From assembly GCA_937138955.1 (NCBI GenBank), contig CAKZPJ010000106.1, forward strand, positions 1 through 14,219: a DNA stretch of 14,219 bases, given 5' to 3'. Source of the stretch: an uncultured Flammeovirgaceae bacterium. Lineage in GTDB: Bacteria; Bacteroidota; Bacteroidia; Cytophagales; Cyclobacteriaceae. The position numbers and the translations under genes were made by a program. Below are positions 5,593 through 12,255 of this stretch, piece after piece. The stretch's first letter is position 1. Every line of letters starts with the position of its first letter. Under the pieces are notes generated by a model. The model searched no databases, was not told the DNA's origin, and was given only the letters and a program-made list of their open reading frames with translations.

Positions 5593-6570
5593 TTACAGCG
5601 TAAAAGCATTCATTATACGAATTACCTCTTCGCCTACTTCACTGGGGCAAGGGTTCTCGGCTTCGCCCCGAAAGTAATGGACTACCTGTTCAATCATCGG
5701 CTGCTGAATATGAGGCGGATGCTCGAAGGAAAAAGTTTGTTGTTGGTTGCCCTGCTGAAGATGGATCTCACTGCCGTAAAACGTAAAGGTGATTTTTCCT
5801 TCGCTGCCGATAATTTGAACTTCCTCTTGAGTGAAAGCCTCGGGTGCTGAAAAACACCAGGTTCCCTGAAACAACGTCTGATTTTCAAAAATAATAGAGC
5901 CATTCACCGTATCATCGGCTTCGTTCAGTTGGGCTTGGTTGAGCGAGTCGCCACTAAAAGATGAAGGCTTACCGAAATAGTGCAACATCAAATCAATTTG
6001 GTGGGGAGCAATATCGTGAAACAATCCTCCACCCGAAACCTCAGGCTGTACCCGCCAGTTAGTTTCGGTTTGAGCAATAATGGATGACTTAGCAGGTTGC
6101 AAAATTCGCAGCAATGCTAGTTTTGGAGTGCCAATCGCTCCTTCTTCCAGCAGATTTTTTACCTTTTGGAAAGCCGATAATGCTCTTCGGTAGTGAGCTA
6201 CTACCAACCTACAACTACTTTGGGCTACGGCTTTATTAATCATTCGACATTCCTCTACACTCATTGCCATTGGCTTCTCCAAGTACACATCTTTTCCGGC
6301 TTCTAGTGCCATTAGAGCGTATTTTAAGTGAGAATCGGGTGGGGTGGCGATGTAAACTGCGTTGATATCAGCTTGTTCTAACATCTTAGCCGCGTTATCA
6401 TACCACTCCGGTACTTGATGACGACGGGCAAAATCGGCGGCTTTCTCGGCATTACGCCGCATTAAAGCTACTAGTTGAGAGTTCTTTACTTTCTGAAAAG
6501 CGGGACCACTTTTTACTTCGGCTACATCACCCGCACCAATCATACCCCATCGAATTGTTTTATTGCTCAT
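5593..6570 (-). CDS. Gfo/Idh/MocA-family NAD(P)-dependent oxidoreductase
   Basis: 325 residues, the normal family length. The N-terminal Rossmann fold starts at WGMIGAGDVAE (glycines 9, 12 and 14 for the dinucleotide). The catalytic lysine is in EKP (residues 98-100, YLEKPMAMS). The C-terminal alpha/beta domain contains GGGLFHDIAPHQID (180-193), the family's Asp-x3-His catalytic motif (Asp186, His190). Such enzymes oxidise or reduce sugars, inositols or related hydroxy compounds; the substrate cannot be assigned. No signal peptide or Tat motif is seen, so it is cytoplasmic. It is transcribed divergently from the membrane-protein gene at 6672 and convergently with higA. There is no sugar-utilisation cluster nearby to hint at a substrate. 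Confidence 0.93.
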   Translation of the reverse strand: MSNKTIRWGMIGAGDVAEVKSGPAFQKVKNSQLVALMRRNAEKAADFARRHQVPEWYDNAAKMLEQADINAVYIATPPDSHLKYALMALEAGKDVYLEKPMAMSVEECRMINKAVAQSSCRLVVAHYRRALSAFQKVKNLLEEGAIGTPKLALLRILQPAKSSIIAQTETNWRVQPEVSGGGLFHDIAPHQIDLMLHYFGKPSSFSGDSLNQAQLNEADDTVNGSIIFENQTLFQGTWCFSAPEAFTQEEVQIIGSEGKITFTFYGSEIHLQQGNQQQTFSFEHPPHIQQPMIEQVVHYFRGEAENPCPSEVGEEVIRIMNAFTL

Positions 6571-6620
6571 AATTTCCGTTTGCTGGGGAAGTTACAAAAT
6601 CAGAAGATAGGATGCTTCTA

Positions 6621-6645
6621 ATGAAATAGTTTTAAGGTATTTCAT
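6621..6645. promoter_or_regulatory. Dyad in the divergent intergenic region 6571-6671
   Basis: Perfect 8-bp inverted repeats ATGAAATA (6621-6628) and TATTTCAT (6638-6645) flank a 9-base spacer between the oxidoreductase and the membrane-protein gene. The size and position suit a transcription-factor site serving one or both genes. It lacks a following T-run, so it is not a terminator. Confidence 0.35.
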
Positions 6646-6671
6646 CGTACTTTGGTAAAAAGTAGATCACT

Positions 6672-7040
6672 ATGCTATCACACGTTAAACTGAACAAGCC
6701 TACCCTTATCCGCTGGAAGGTTTATATCGATCGGGCTCGAATGTATATTGGTTACATACAGTTTTTTATGATCGGGATTGTTTTTATGGAAGCCTTCCGT
6801 GACGAACCGTTTGGTCAGTTAATCTTTCGCTACATTTATATCTCCATTCCAATTCTGTTTGTGCTATTCATTGTTGGCTCAATCATTATTGGCTACTTAG
6901 ATTCTCGCTTTGGGCTGCGAGAAGAAGAATTACGAAACCTATCCAGCTCCAATCCGGTGCTGCGCGATATTCAGCAAGAACTGAAGGAGATTAAACGATC
7001 GGTGCAGCATTTGGAGACCGAAAACCCTTCGGAAACGTAA
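6672..7040 (+). CDS. Small two-helix membrane protein with coiled-coil tail
   Basis: 122 residues of no family I can name. Two hydrophobic helices are clear: about residues 24-42 (YIGYIQFFMIGIVFMEAF) and 52-75 (FRYIYISIPILFVLFIVGSI and on). A short polar hairpin (RDEPFGQ) lies between them. Positive residues before helix 1 (K7, K9, R14, K16, R21, R23) predict both termini inside the cytoplasm. Residues about 82-117 (LREEELRNL, then RDIQQELKEIKRSVQHLETE) form a charged heptad-like coiled coil, suggesting oligomerisation or partner binding. Its stop is eight bases before the next ATG, so it is probably co-transcribed with the YdeI/OmdA-like gene. Function unknown. Confidence 0.8.
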   Translation: MLSHVKLNKPTLIRWKVYIDRARMYIGYIQFFMIGIVFMEAFRDEPFGQLIFRYIYISIPILFVLFIVGSIIIGYLDSRFGLREEELRNLSSSNPVLRDIQQELKEIKRSVQHLETENPSET

Positions 7041-7048
7041 AATTTAGC

Positions 7049-7621
7049 ATGGCAATCCGTAAAGACTTTCTGCAGTATTATCCTGAAACCCGTAAGCAGT
7101 GGCGCGATTGGCTAGCTGTGAACCATGCTAATGCGGATGGAGTGTGGATGGTGTACTACAAAAAAGGAACAGGCAAACCCACGGTCACCTACAATGAAGC
7201 AGTAGAAGAAGCACTCTGTTTTGGCTGGATTGATAGCGTGCCTAACACACTAGATACTGAGCGATTCAAGCAACTATTTTCACCTCGTAATATCAAAAGC
7301 CCCTGGAGCAAGCTGAATAAAGAGCGAGTAGCTTGTTTACTGAAAAACGGCAGTATGACCAATGCTGGATTAGCCAACATTGAGGCTGCTAAACAGAACG
7401 GTTCCTGGACAATTTACGACCCAGTAGAAGCTCTAGAAATTCCAGATGATTTACAACATGCTCTAGCCAATAATCCAGTGGCAGAAAAGCATTTTACCGC
7501 GTTCGCCCCAACCTACAAAAAAGGAATTCTGTGGTGGATTATCAGTGCTAAACGCCCCGAAACCCGTCAGAAGCGAGTAGCAATGGCCGAGCAAAACCTA
7601 AAAGCTAATTTTGATGGATAA
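7049..7621 (+). CDS. YdeI/OmpD-associated (OmdA) family protein
   Basis: 190 residues, matching the YdeI/OmdA family by overall pattern. It has an N-terminal WRDWLAVNHANADGVWMVYY, the central TYNEAVEEALCFGWIDS block, and the FSPRNIKSPWSKLNKERV motif (an R/K-rich, W-S-x-x-N signature). The C-terminal half has GSWTIYDPVEAL, then IPDDL, and FAPTYKKGILWWIISAKRPETRQKR, the usual bacteriocin-protection/OmdA ending. The Salmonella and E. coli relatives are linked to peptide and polymyxin tolerance, but the biochemical role is unsettled and transfer to Bacteroidota is uncertain. It is cytoplasmic, with no signal peptide, and directly follows the two-helix membrane protein by eight bases. Confidence 0.88.
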   Translation: MAIRKDFLQYYPETRKQWRDWLAVNHANADGVWMVYYKKGTGKPTVTYNEAVEEALCFGWIDSVPNTLDTERFKQLFSPRNIKSPWSKLNKERVACLLKNGSMTNAGLANIEAAKQNGSWTIYDPVEALEIPDDLQHALANNPVAEKHFTAFAPTYKKGILWWIISAKRPETRQKRVAMAEQNLKANFDG

Positions 7622-7696
7622 AAGCACTCGCACTCGAGTGATCTTTGATTAGGTATACATTTTGCAACTGTTGGGATAGATATAATCAGTTGGACG

Positions 7697-8119
7697 ATGA
7701 AACAAAATGTATGGCTATTCGGAAGTTTATTGCTAATAATGGCTTGTTCGTTACAAGCAGTCGAAGAACCAGCATTTAATTTTACCCAAAGTGGAAAGGC
7801 TTCTTACTACGCAAACTCTTTAGCTGGAAGACCAACTGCGAGCGGTATTCTCTATCACCCCGATAGTTTAACCGCCGCCCATCGCCACCTTCCCTTCGGA
7901 ACAGTGGTACAAGTCATCAATCCAGCTACTCAACAAGAAATTACGGTCACTATCAACGATCGAGGGCCGTATCATCCCCATCGCATCATTGATTTATCGC
8001 GAGCTGCCGCCAAGCAGATCGGTATTATTCAAGCCGGAGTTGCCCCCGTTACCGTAAAAGCTATACTGCCTACTACGGTTGCCGACAGTTTGCAACAAGT
8101 AGTCAAATATGTGAAATAA
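7697..8119 (+). CDS. RlpA-like double-psi beta-barrel lipoprotein
   Basis: 140 residues. The N-terminus is a lipoprotein signal, with hydrophobic LFGSLLLIMAC leading to Cys17 as the lipidated residue. Residues about 32-124 are the RlpA double-psi beta-barrel: GKASYYANSLAGRPTASG, AAHRHLPFGTVVQV, TVTINDRGPYHPHRIIDLS, and AAAKQIGI. His62 and Asp88 are the likely equivalents of the catalytic His and Asp of lytic RlpA proteins. RlpA cleaves peptidoglycan strands lacking stem peptides at septa. This copy is short and lacks the C-terminal SPOR domain that targets larger RlpA to the septum, so its localisation may differ. An outer-membrane or periplasmic place is inferred from the lipobox. The ATG at 7697 fits the signal sequence. 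Confidence 0.9.
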   Translation: MKQNVWLFGSLLLIMACSLQAVEEPAFNFTQSGKASYYANSLAGRPTASGILYHPDSLTAAHRHLPFGTVVQVINPATQQEITVTINDRGPYHPHRIIDLSRAAAKQIGIIQAGVAPVTVKAILPTTVADSLQQVVKYVK

Positions 8120-8142
8120 GAAATATGACAGAACGGGAGTCG

Positions 8143-8196
8143 GAAGTTGGAAGTTCAAAGAAAGTTGACACCAGAACACACTTCTCCTGTCTCCTG
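8143..8196 (+). repeat. Short heptamer repeats between rlpA-like gene and asnB
   Basis: GAAGTTG (8143-8149) is followed directly by GAAGTTC (8150-8156), preceded by the related GGAGTCG. A second, perfect pair TCTCCTG lies at 8183-8196. These are tandem 7-base units with no coding potential, possibly part of a dispersed intergenic repeat family. Confidence 0.35.
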
Positions 8197-8270
8197 AAAC
8201 TAGGATATTCTCTCAAATCCTACTAAATCGTAAAGCTATAACCTTAGTCACTTTCAATTATTAACTGTCC

Positions 8271-8291
8271 ATCCCAGAACTTATCTGGGAT
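8271..8291 (+). promoter_or_regulatory. Leader hairpin 20 bases before asnB
   Basis: ATCCCAGA (8271-8278) and TCTGGGAT (8284-8291) form a perfect 8-bp stem with a 5-base loop ACTTA, ending 20 bases before the asnB ATG. It is followed by AAATTTT rather than a U-run. It could be a weak terminator for the upstream gene or a leader structure affecting asnB translation. Confidence 0.4.
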
Positions 8292-8311
8292 AAATTTTCA
8301 ACTGATTAAGT

Positions 8312-10228
8312 ATGTGCGGAATTACCGGATTATATGCTTTCAATGAGCTAGGCAAGTTTCACATGATTAAACTGGCCGCGGCTACCGAGGCTTTAGAGTC
8401 ACGCGGACCGGATTTTGGGCAGCACGATTTGTTAGATCATGTGGGATTAGGGCACCGCCGTTTATCTATTATTGACACTTCGCGGGAAGGAAGCCAACCG
8501 ATGAAGGATGCCAGTGGACGCTACACTATCGTATTTAATGGCGAGATTTATAATTATCGAGAACTGCGACAAAAGCTGGAAGGAGCCAATATCAACTTTG
8601 TCTCTCAATCTGACACTGAAGTATTGCTGTATTGGCTTATTCACCGTGGTATAGATGGACTAACTGAAGTGAATGGTTTTTTTGCTTTTGCCTTTTTCGA
8701 TGCCGAAGCGAATCGAATATGGTTGGCTCGTGATAGGTTCGGTATTAAACCATTGTTGTATTATCACGATGAGGATAAGTTTTTCTTCGCCTCCGAGATG
8801 AAATCACTGCTTACTTTCGGGGTAGAGAAGCAGCTTGATTATTCATCACTTCATCACTATCTACAGTTAAATTATATTCCAGCACCTTACACTATCTTTC
8901 AGAAGGTTCGGAAATTACTTCCGGGTCAATACTTAGAAGTTGCTAAAGGAAATGAAGAGCGAGTGAAAGTAGGTACCTACTACGAACTTACGGCTGATAC
9001 GCCGGCTCAATCCGTAGGTTCTCTTTCGTATCAGGATCAACAACAGCAGTTACGGAAGTTACTTGATCAATCAGTACAGCGGCGGTTAGTAGCCGATGTA
9101 CCTTTAGGCTCTTTTTTAAGTGGCGGCATCGATTCATCGGTGATTACCGGATTGGCTCGGCAACACGTAGATTCGTTTAGTACATTTTCCATCGGCTATC
9201 GCGACGAGCCATTCTTTGACGAAACCAAGTACGCTAAATTGGTTGCTCAGAAGTTTGATACTAATCATACCGTTTTCTCCCTCACCAACGATGATCTATA
9301 TCGTCATCTGCACAACGTGCTAGATTATCTGAGTGAGCCGTTTGCTGATTCATCCGCATTGCCGGTCTATATTTTAAGTAAAGAAACCAAGCAGCGAGTA
9401 ACTGTCGCCCTTTCGGGTGATGGTGCTGACGAGATATTTTCTGGCTACAACAAACATTTAGCCGCTTACCGAGCTATGCATCCGGAATGGGTCGAGCAAT
9501 TAGTCGCTCAAGGCTCACCGCTGTGGAAGCGAATTCCTAAGTCTAGAAATGGTTGGTTATCCAACAAAGCCCGTCAATTTGAGCGGTTTGCCAAAGGAAT
9601 GAAGTTGAGTCCTAAAGAACGCTACTGGCGTTGGGCTACCTTTCTGACTTCCGAAAAAGCGAGTCGCCTGTTAAGCAGCAAATCACTACAGCAATTATCA
9701 TTAGAAGAATCTGAGTCCCGGCAATCTCAGTGGCTTAAGCCCATTTCAAATACGGCTGAAAATATTAATCAGGTTCTCTTAGCCGACACCCAACTGGTTT
9801 TGCCTAACGATATGCTTACCAAAGTAGATTTAATGTCGATGGCGAACGGATTAGAAGTGCGGGTGCCATTTTTGGATCATGAAGTGGTAGAATTTGCTTT
9901 TCAGCTACCCGAATCCAGCAAAATAAATCGCCGAATGAAGAAGCGAATTGTGCAGGATACTTTCCGGGATATGCTACCGCCTAAACTCTATCAGCGACCT
10001 AAGCACGGTTTTGAGGTACCGTTGCTACCTTGGTTCCGTACCGAACTAAAAAGCATCATTACGCACGATCTACTTGACGATCAGTTTATCGAAGAACAAG
10101 GCATCTTCAGTGGAGAAGAAATTAAATCGTTGAAAAGGCAGCTATTTTCTTCTAATCCTGGCGATGTGCACGCCACCATCTGGGCACTAGTAGTATTTCA
10201 GTGGTGGTGGAAACAACACGGCAGTTAA
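8312..10228 (+). CDS. asnB: Asparagine synthase (glutamine-hydrolysing), AsnB
   Basis: 638 residues, the length of the bacterial AsnB family. It makes asparagine from aspartate, glutamine and ATP. The N-terminal class II glutaminase domain starts with MCGITGLY (Cys2 is the nucleophile after Met removal) and has Arg50 in LGHRRLSIID, FNGEIYNY (Asn76, Glu78) and Asp101 in SDTEVLL. The synthetase domain has the PP-loop SGGIDSS at 270-276 for ATP, then FSIGY, ALSGDGADEIFSGY and a C-terminal TKVDLMSMANGLEVRVPFLDHE block. Neighbours give no polysaccharide or capsule context, so a housekeeping amino-acid role is likeliest, although AsnB-like proteins can amidate other substrates. The leader contains a perfect 8-bp hairpin. 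The MCGI start is invariant in the family, so 8312 is certain. Confidence 0.96.
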   Translation: MCGITGLYAFNELGKFHMIKLAAATEALESRGPDFGQHDLLDHVGLGHRRLSIIDTSREGSQPMKDASGRYTIVFNGEIYNYRELRQKLEGANINFVSQSDTEVLLYWLIHRGIDGLTEVNGFFAFAFFDAEANRIWLARDRFGIKPLLYYHDEDKFFFASEMKSLLTFGVEKQLDYSSLHHYLQLNYIPAPYTIFQKVRKLLPGQYLEVAKGNEERVKVGTYYELTADTPAQSVGSLSYQDQQQQLRKLLDQSVQRRLVADVPLGSFLSGGIDSSVITGLARQHVDSFSTFSIGYRDEPFFDETKYAKLVAQKFDTNHTVFSLTNDDLYRHLHNVLDYLSEPFADSSALPVYILSKETKQRVTVALSGDGADEIFSGYNKHLAAYRAMHPEWVEQLVAQGSPLWKRIPKSRNGWLSNKARQFERFAKGMKLSPKERYWRWATFLTSEKASRLLSSKSLQQLSLEESESRQSQWLKPISNTAENINQVLLADTQLVLPNDMLTKVDLMSMANGLEVRVPFLDHEVVEFAFQLPESSKINRRMKKRIVQDTFRDMLPPKLYQRPKHGFEVPLLPWFRTELKSIITHDLLDDQFIEEQGIFSGEEIKSLKRQLFSSNPGDVHATIWALVVFQWWWKQHGS

Positions 10229-10277
10229 TGTAATGATGACTAATAACGCATACTCTATTATTCATCATTACATTAAC
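10224..10277. terminator. Bidirectional terminator-like inverted repeat between asnB and tatA
   Basis: Perfect 16-bp arms GTTAATGTAATGATGA (10224-10239) and TCATCATTACATTAAC (10262-10277) enclose a 22-base loop. The left arm contains the asnB TAA, and the right arm ends one base before the tatA stop. The stem is AT-rich without long U-runs, so it may act as an mRNA 3'-end stabilising stem as much as a terminator. Confidence 0.6.
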
Positions 10278-10589
10278 TTATGTTTCCGTCTTCGGACTCT
10301 GGTTTCCTTCTGCTGTTTTCTTTTCTTCCGCTGAAGGCGTAGGCGCGACAACTACCGGCTCAGCCGGTGGAGGTGTAGTAGCCGTTGTTGTAGATTGTCT
10401 GGGTTCGGAATTTTCCTTCTCTACCTCATTTTTGATCTCTTTGGTAGCATTTTTAAACTCTCGCATTCCGGTGCCTAAGCCACGAGCCAGCTCAGGAATC
10501 TTCTTAGCTCCGAAAAATATCAAAATGATAGTGACAATCAGTAGAATTTCCCATCCACCCAAACCGCCAATAAATAATAGCGTACTCAT
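10278..10589 (-). CDS. tatA: Twin-arginine translocase subunit TatA/TatE
   Basis: 103 residues from the ATG at 10589. A single N-terminal membrane helix (residues about 9-27, GLGGWEILLIVTIILIFFG) is followed by the hinge and amphipathic helix FGAKKIPELARGLGTGMREF, the hallmark of TatA. TatA multimers form the channel that moves folded proteins with twin-arginine signals across the inner membrane with TatC. From about residue 63 the tail is rich in Thr, Pro, Ala and charged residues, usual for TatA and probably disordered. A TTG at 10595 would add two residues (MV), but the family start fits the ATG. No tatC is in the window. It follows the alpha/beta hydrolase gene by 63 bases on the same strand. 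Confidence 0.94.
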   Translation of the reverse strand: MSTLLFIGGLGGWEILLIVTIILIFFGAKKIPELARGLGTGMREFKNATKEIKNEVEKENSEPRQSTTTATTPPPAEPVVVAPTPSAEEKKTAEGNQSPKTET

Positions 10590-10652
10590 AACCAATTTTT
10601 TTTGTTATAACTTATATACGAAGAGAAGTCCTGTGGAGTTCGAGCTTAGCTA

Positions 10653-11540
10653 TCAATTTTTAACAGCTTCGCGTTGATTTATAAACTTACAGATCATGTC
10701 TATTGATTCATTACCCCTTTCTTCTTGCACAAAATGACCACAATCCCAAGTTTTTACTTCGGCTTGGGGCAACTGATCAGTCCAACGTTTCAAATAATCA
10801 GTAGTGATAAATTCATCTTTTGTTCCCCATAGAATGAGCCAAGGTTTTTCACTCAGCCTATCTAGCTTTTCCCACTGTTCTTGATACCACGTCGAAGAAC
10901 CATACAGCGACTTCGCTAACCGCAGCAACGACTGTCGGGAATGTTTAGTAGGAAAAGGACAAATATAATGCCGATGGATATTTTTAGACAGGGCTTTCTT
11001 ATCAGCGAACCCTTTTTTTAGTAATACTTTCGGTGAGAAATTAAGGTTTAAATAAAGAAGTTTGCCTAACCAACTACGGGCAATTTTATTAATCTTCTTC
11101 ACTGCCGGATTAGACGCGGTTTCCCACAGCCAAGTATTAAATAGAACCACTTGTTTAATACGCTCTGGCTGATCTAGTGTGGCTGCTAACCCAATTGGCC
11201 CACCAAAGTCGTGAACAACCAGGGTAATATTTTGTAAGTCTAATTGTTGGATGAAGTCTGATAAATTTTGGGCATGCTCTCGGGGGCGACCCGCAAAGTT
11301 TTGAGGCTTATCAGATAAACCAAAGCCCAAATGATCGACGGCAATGCAACGGTAACTCTTTGAAAGTTTCTTGATGAAATCACGGTACAAAAACGACCAG
11401 GTAGGTGTTCCGTGAACGAATAAGATGACATCGCCTTGTCCCTCATCAATGTAGTGCATCTTACCCGATGAAAGGGAAATATAGCGATGTTCAAAAGGAT
11501 ACAGTTCGGTATCTAACCATTTTGGTGCTGAATTTTTCAT
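10653..11540 (-). CDS. Alpha/beta hydrolase, haloalkane dehalogenase-like (Asp nucleophile)
   Basis: 295 residues from the ATG at 11540. The WLDTELYPFEHRY start and MHYIDEG are typical of haloalkane dehalogenase relatives. The oxyanion-region HGTPTWSFLYR (from residue 43), DHLGFGLSDKP, and the nucleophile elbow VVHDFGG follow. Asp111 is the nucleophile, with Asp242 (GTKDEF) and His269 (CGHFVQEE) as likely charge-relay partners. An Asp nucleophile marks dehalogenases and epoxide hydrolases rather than Ser esterases. In true haloalkane dehalogenases the residue after the nucleophile is a halide-binding Trp (HDWGG); here it is Phe112, so the substrate may differ. A TTG at 11564 would add eight residues unlike the family start. 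Cytoplasmic; the substrate is unknown. Confidence 0.9.
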   Translation of the reverse strand: MKNSAPKWLDTELYPFEHRYISLSSGKMHYIDEGQGDVILFVHGTPTWSFLYRDFIKKLSKSYRCIAVDHLGFGLSDKPQNFAGRPREHAQNLSDFIQQLDLQNITLVVHDFGGPIGLAATLDQPERIKQVVLFNTWLWETASNPAVKKINKIARSWLGKLLYLNLNFSPKVLLKKGFADKKALSKNIHRHYICPFPTKHSRQSLLRLAKSLYGSSTWYQEQWEKLDRLSEKPWLILWGTKDEFITTDYLKRWTDQLPQAEVKTWDCGHFVQEERGNESIDMICKFINQREAVKN

Positions 11541-11607
11541 GACTGATTTTGTAAAGTAAAACAATGTTTAAATGAAGTTCTCTACAAAGGTCACTGATTA
11601 CCAAATG

Positions 11608-11634
11608 GAAAGTCTTGGTCTACACCAAGATTTC
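11608..11634 (-). terminator. Hairpin at the end of the Crp/Fnr-type gene
   Basis: TCTTGGT (11613-11619) and ACCAAGA (11624-11630) pair perfectly around the loop CTAC. The stem extends by GAAA/TTTC with one bulged base. It overlaps the last bases of the regulator gene and precedes the hydrolase gene on the minus strand. No U-run follows, so termination may be partial. Confidence 0.4.
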
Positions 11635-12214
11635 AGGTTTTTACGGAATTGAGTAGCTTACTAAAATTGGTAGGATCAATCCGCAAATAGGAGGCTAAAT
11701 CTTTATGCGGAACCATATTCAGTAAGTGGGGACTACGCTGCACGAAAGCGGTAAAGCGGCTTTGAATATCCAGTGCCATCAGCTCATACTGCCGCTGAAC
11801 CAACCCAACCAGTATCATTTCGGTGGCTTTCCGTACCAGGGTTTCAATGGAGCGATGTTGCTGCATGAGTTGCTGATGCGACTCGTAGGGAATTCGCAGG
11901 AACTTGCTATCGGAGATTGTTTCCAGAAAGTAGTGGGAAGGGGTTTGGGTAATAAACGATTCGGGAATACCCGAAAAGGATGGAGGGTAAGTAAACGCAA
12001 TCACGTACGGTTTGCCCTGGTGCAGGTAGTACGATTTCTGAATACCATCCTCCACAAAGTAAATGTACCGCTCCGTTTGCCCCTGAAAGGTGATCGTTGT
12101 CTTTTTCGAGCAGTGAAACCGCTGCCAGTGCGATAAATAGTCCGCCAAAACCTCATCATCTACCGGATGAATAGCGTTGAAAAAATCAGCAATAGAAGAC
12201 GAGGTAGACATCAT
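11633..12214 (-). CDS. Crp/Fnr-family transcriptional regulator (Bacteroidota type)
   Basis: 193 residues from the ATG at 12214. Residues about 15-115 form a cyclic-nucleotide-binding-type beta-barrel: ITFQGQTERYIYFVEDGIQKSY, then YVIAFTYPPSFSG. A long dimerisation helix (about 120-160: ETLVRKATEMILVGL and on) leads to the winged-helix DNA-binding end VPHKDLASYLRIDPTNFSKLL. The pattern matches the Crp/Fnr-like regulators abundant in Bacteroidota, which usually lack the residues needed to bind cAMP. I see no cysteine cluster for an FNR iron-sulphur centre, and the ligand is unknown. Upstream alternatives are an ATG at 12229 and a TTG at 12238; the N-terminus is therefore uncertain by up to eight residues. 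It lies between the SGNH hydrolase and the alpha/beta hydrolase on the same strand and could control either. Confidence 0.88.
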   Translation of the reverse strand: MMSTSSSIADFFNAIHPVDDEVLADYLSHWQRFHCSKKTTITFQGQTERYIYFVEDGIQKSYYLHQGKPYVIAFTYPPSFSGIPESFITQTPSHYFLETISDSKFLRIPYESHQQLMQQHRSIETLVRKATEMILVGLVQRQYELMALDIQSRFTAFVQRSPHLLNMVPHKDLASYLRIDPTNFSKLLNSVKT

Positions 12215-12255
12215 AAAGTATACGAACATTCTGTCCAATATGGTTCTACGAAATA

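Noticed and set aside
5584..5598. CTGTAAA-A-TTTACAG dyad between higA and the oxidoreductase as a terminator
   Set aside because: One-base centre gives no hairpin loop, the stem is AT-rich and short, and the dyad may simply result from two facing TAA stop codons.
11726..12136. 136-codon plus-strand open frame opposite the Crp/Fnr-type gene
   Set aside because: It is antisense to a well-supported gene, has no recognisable domain, and its composition is that of a shadow frame.
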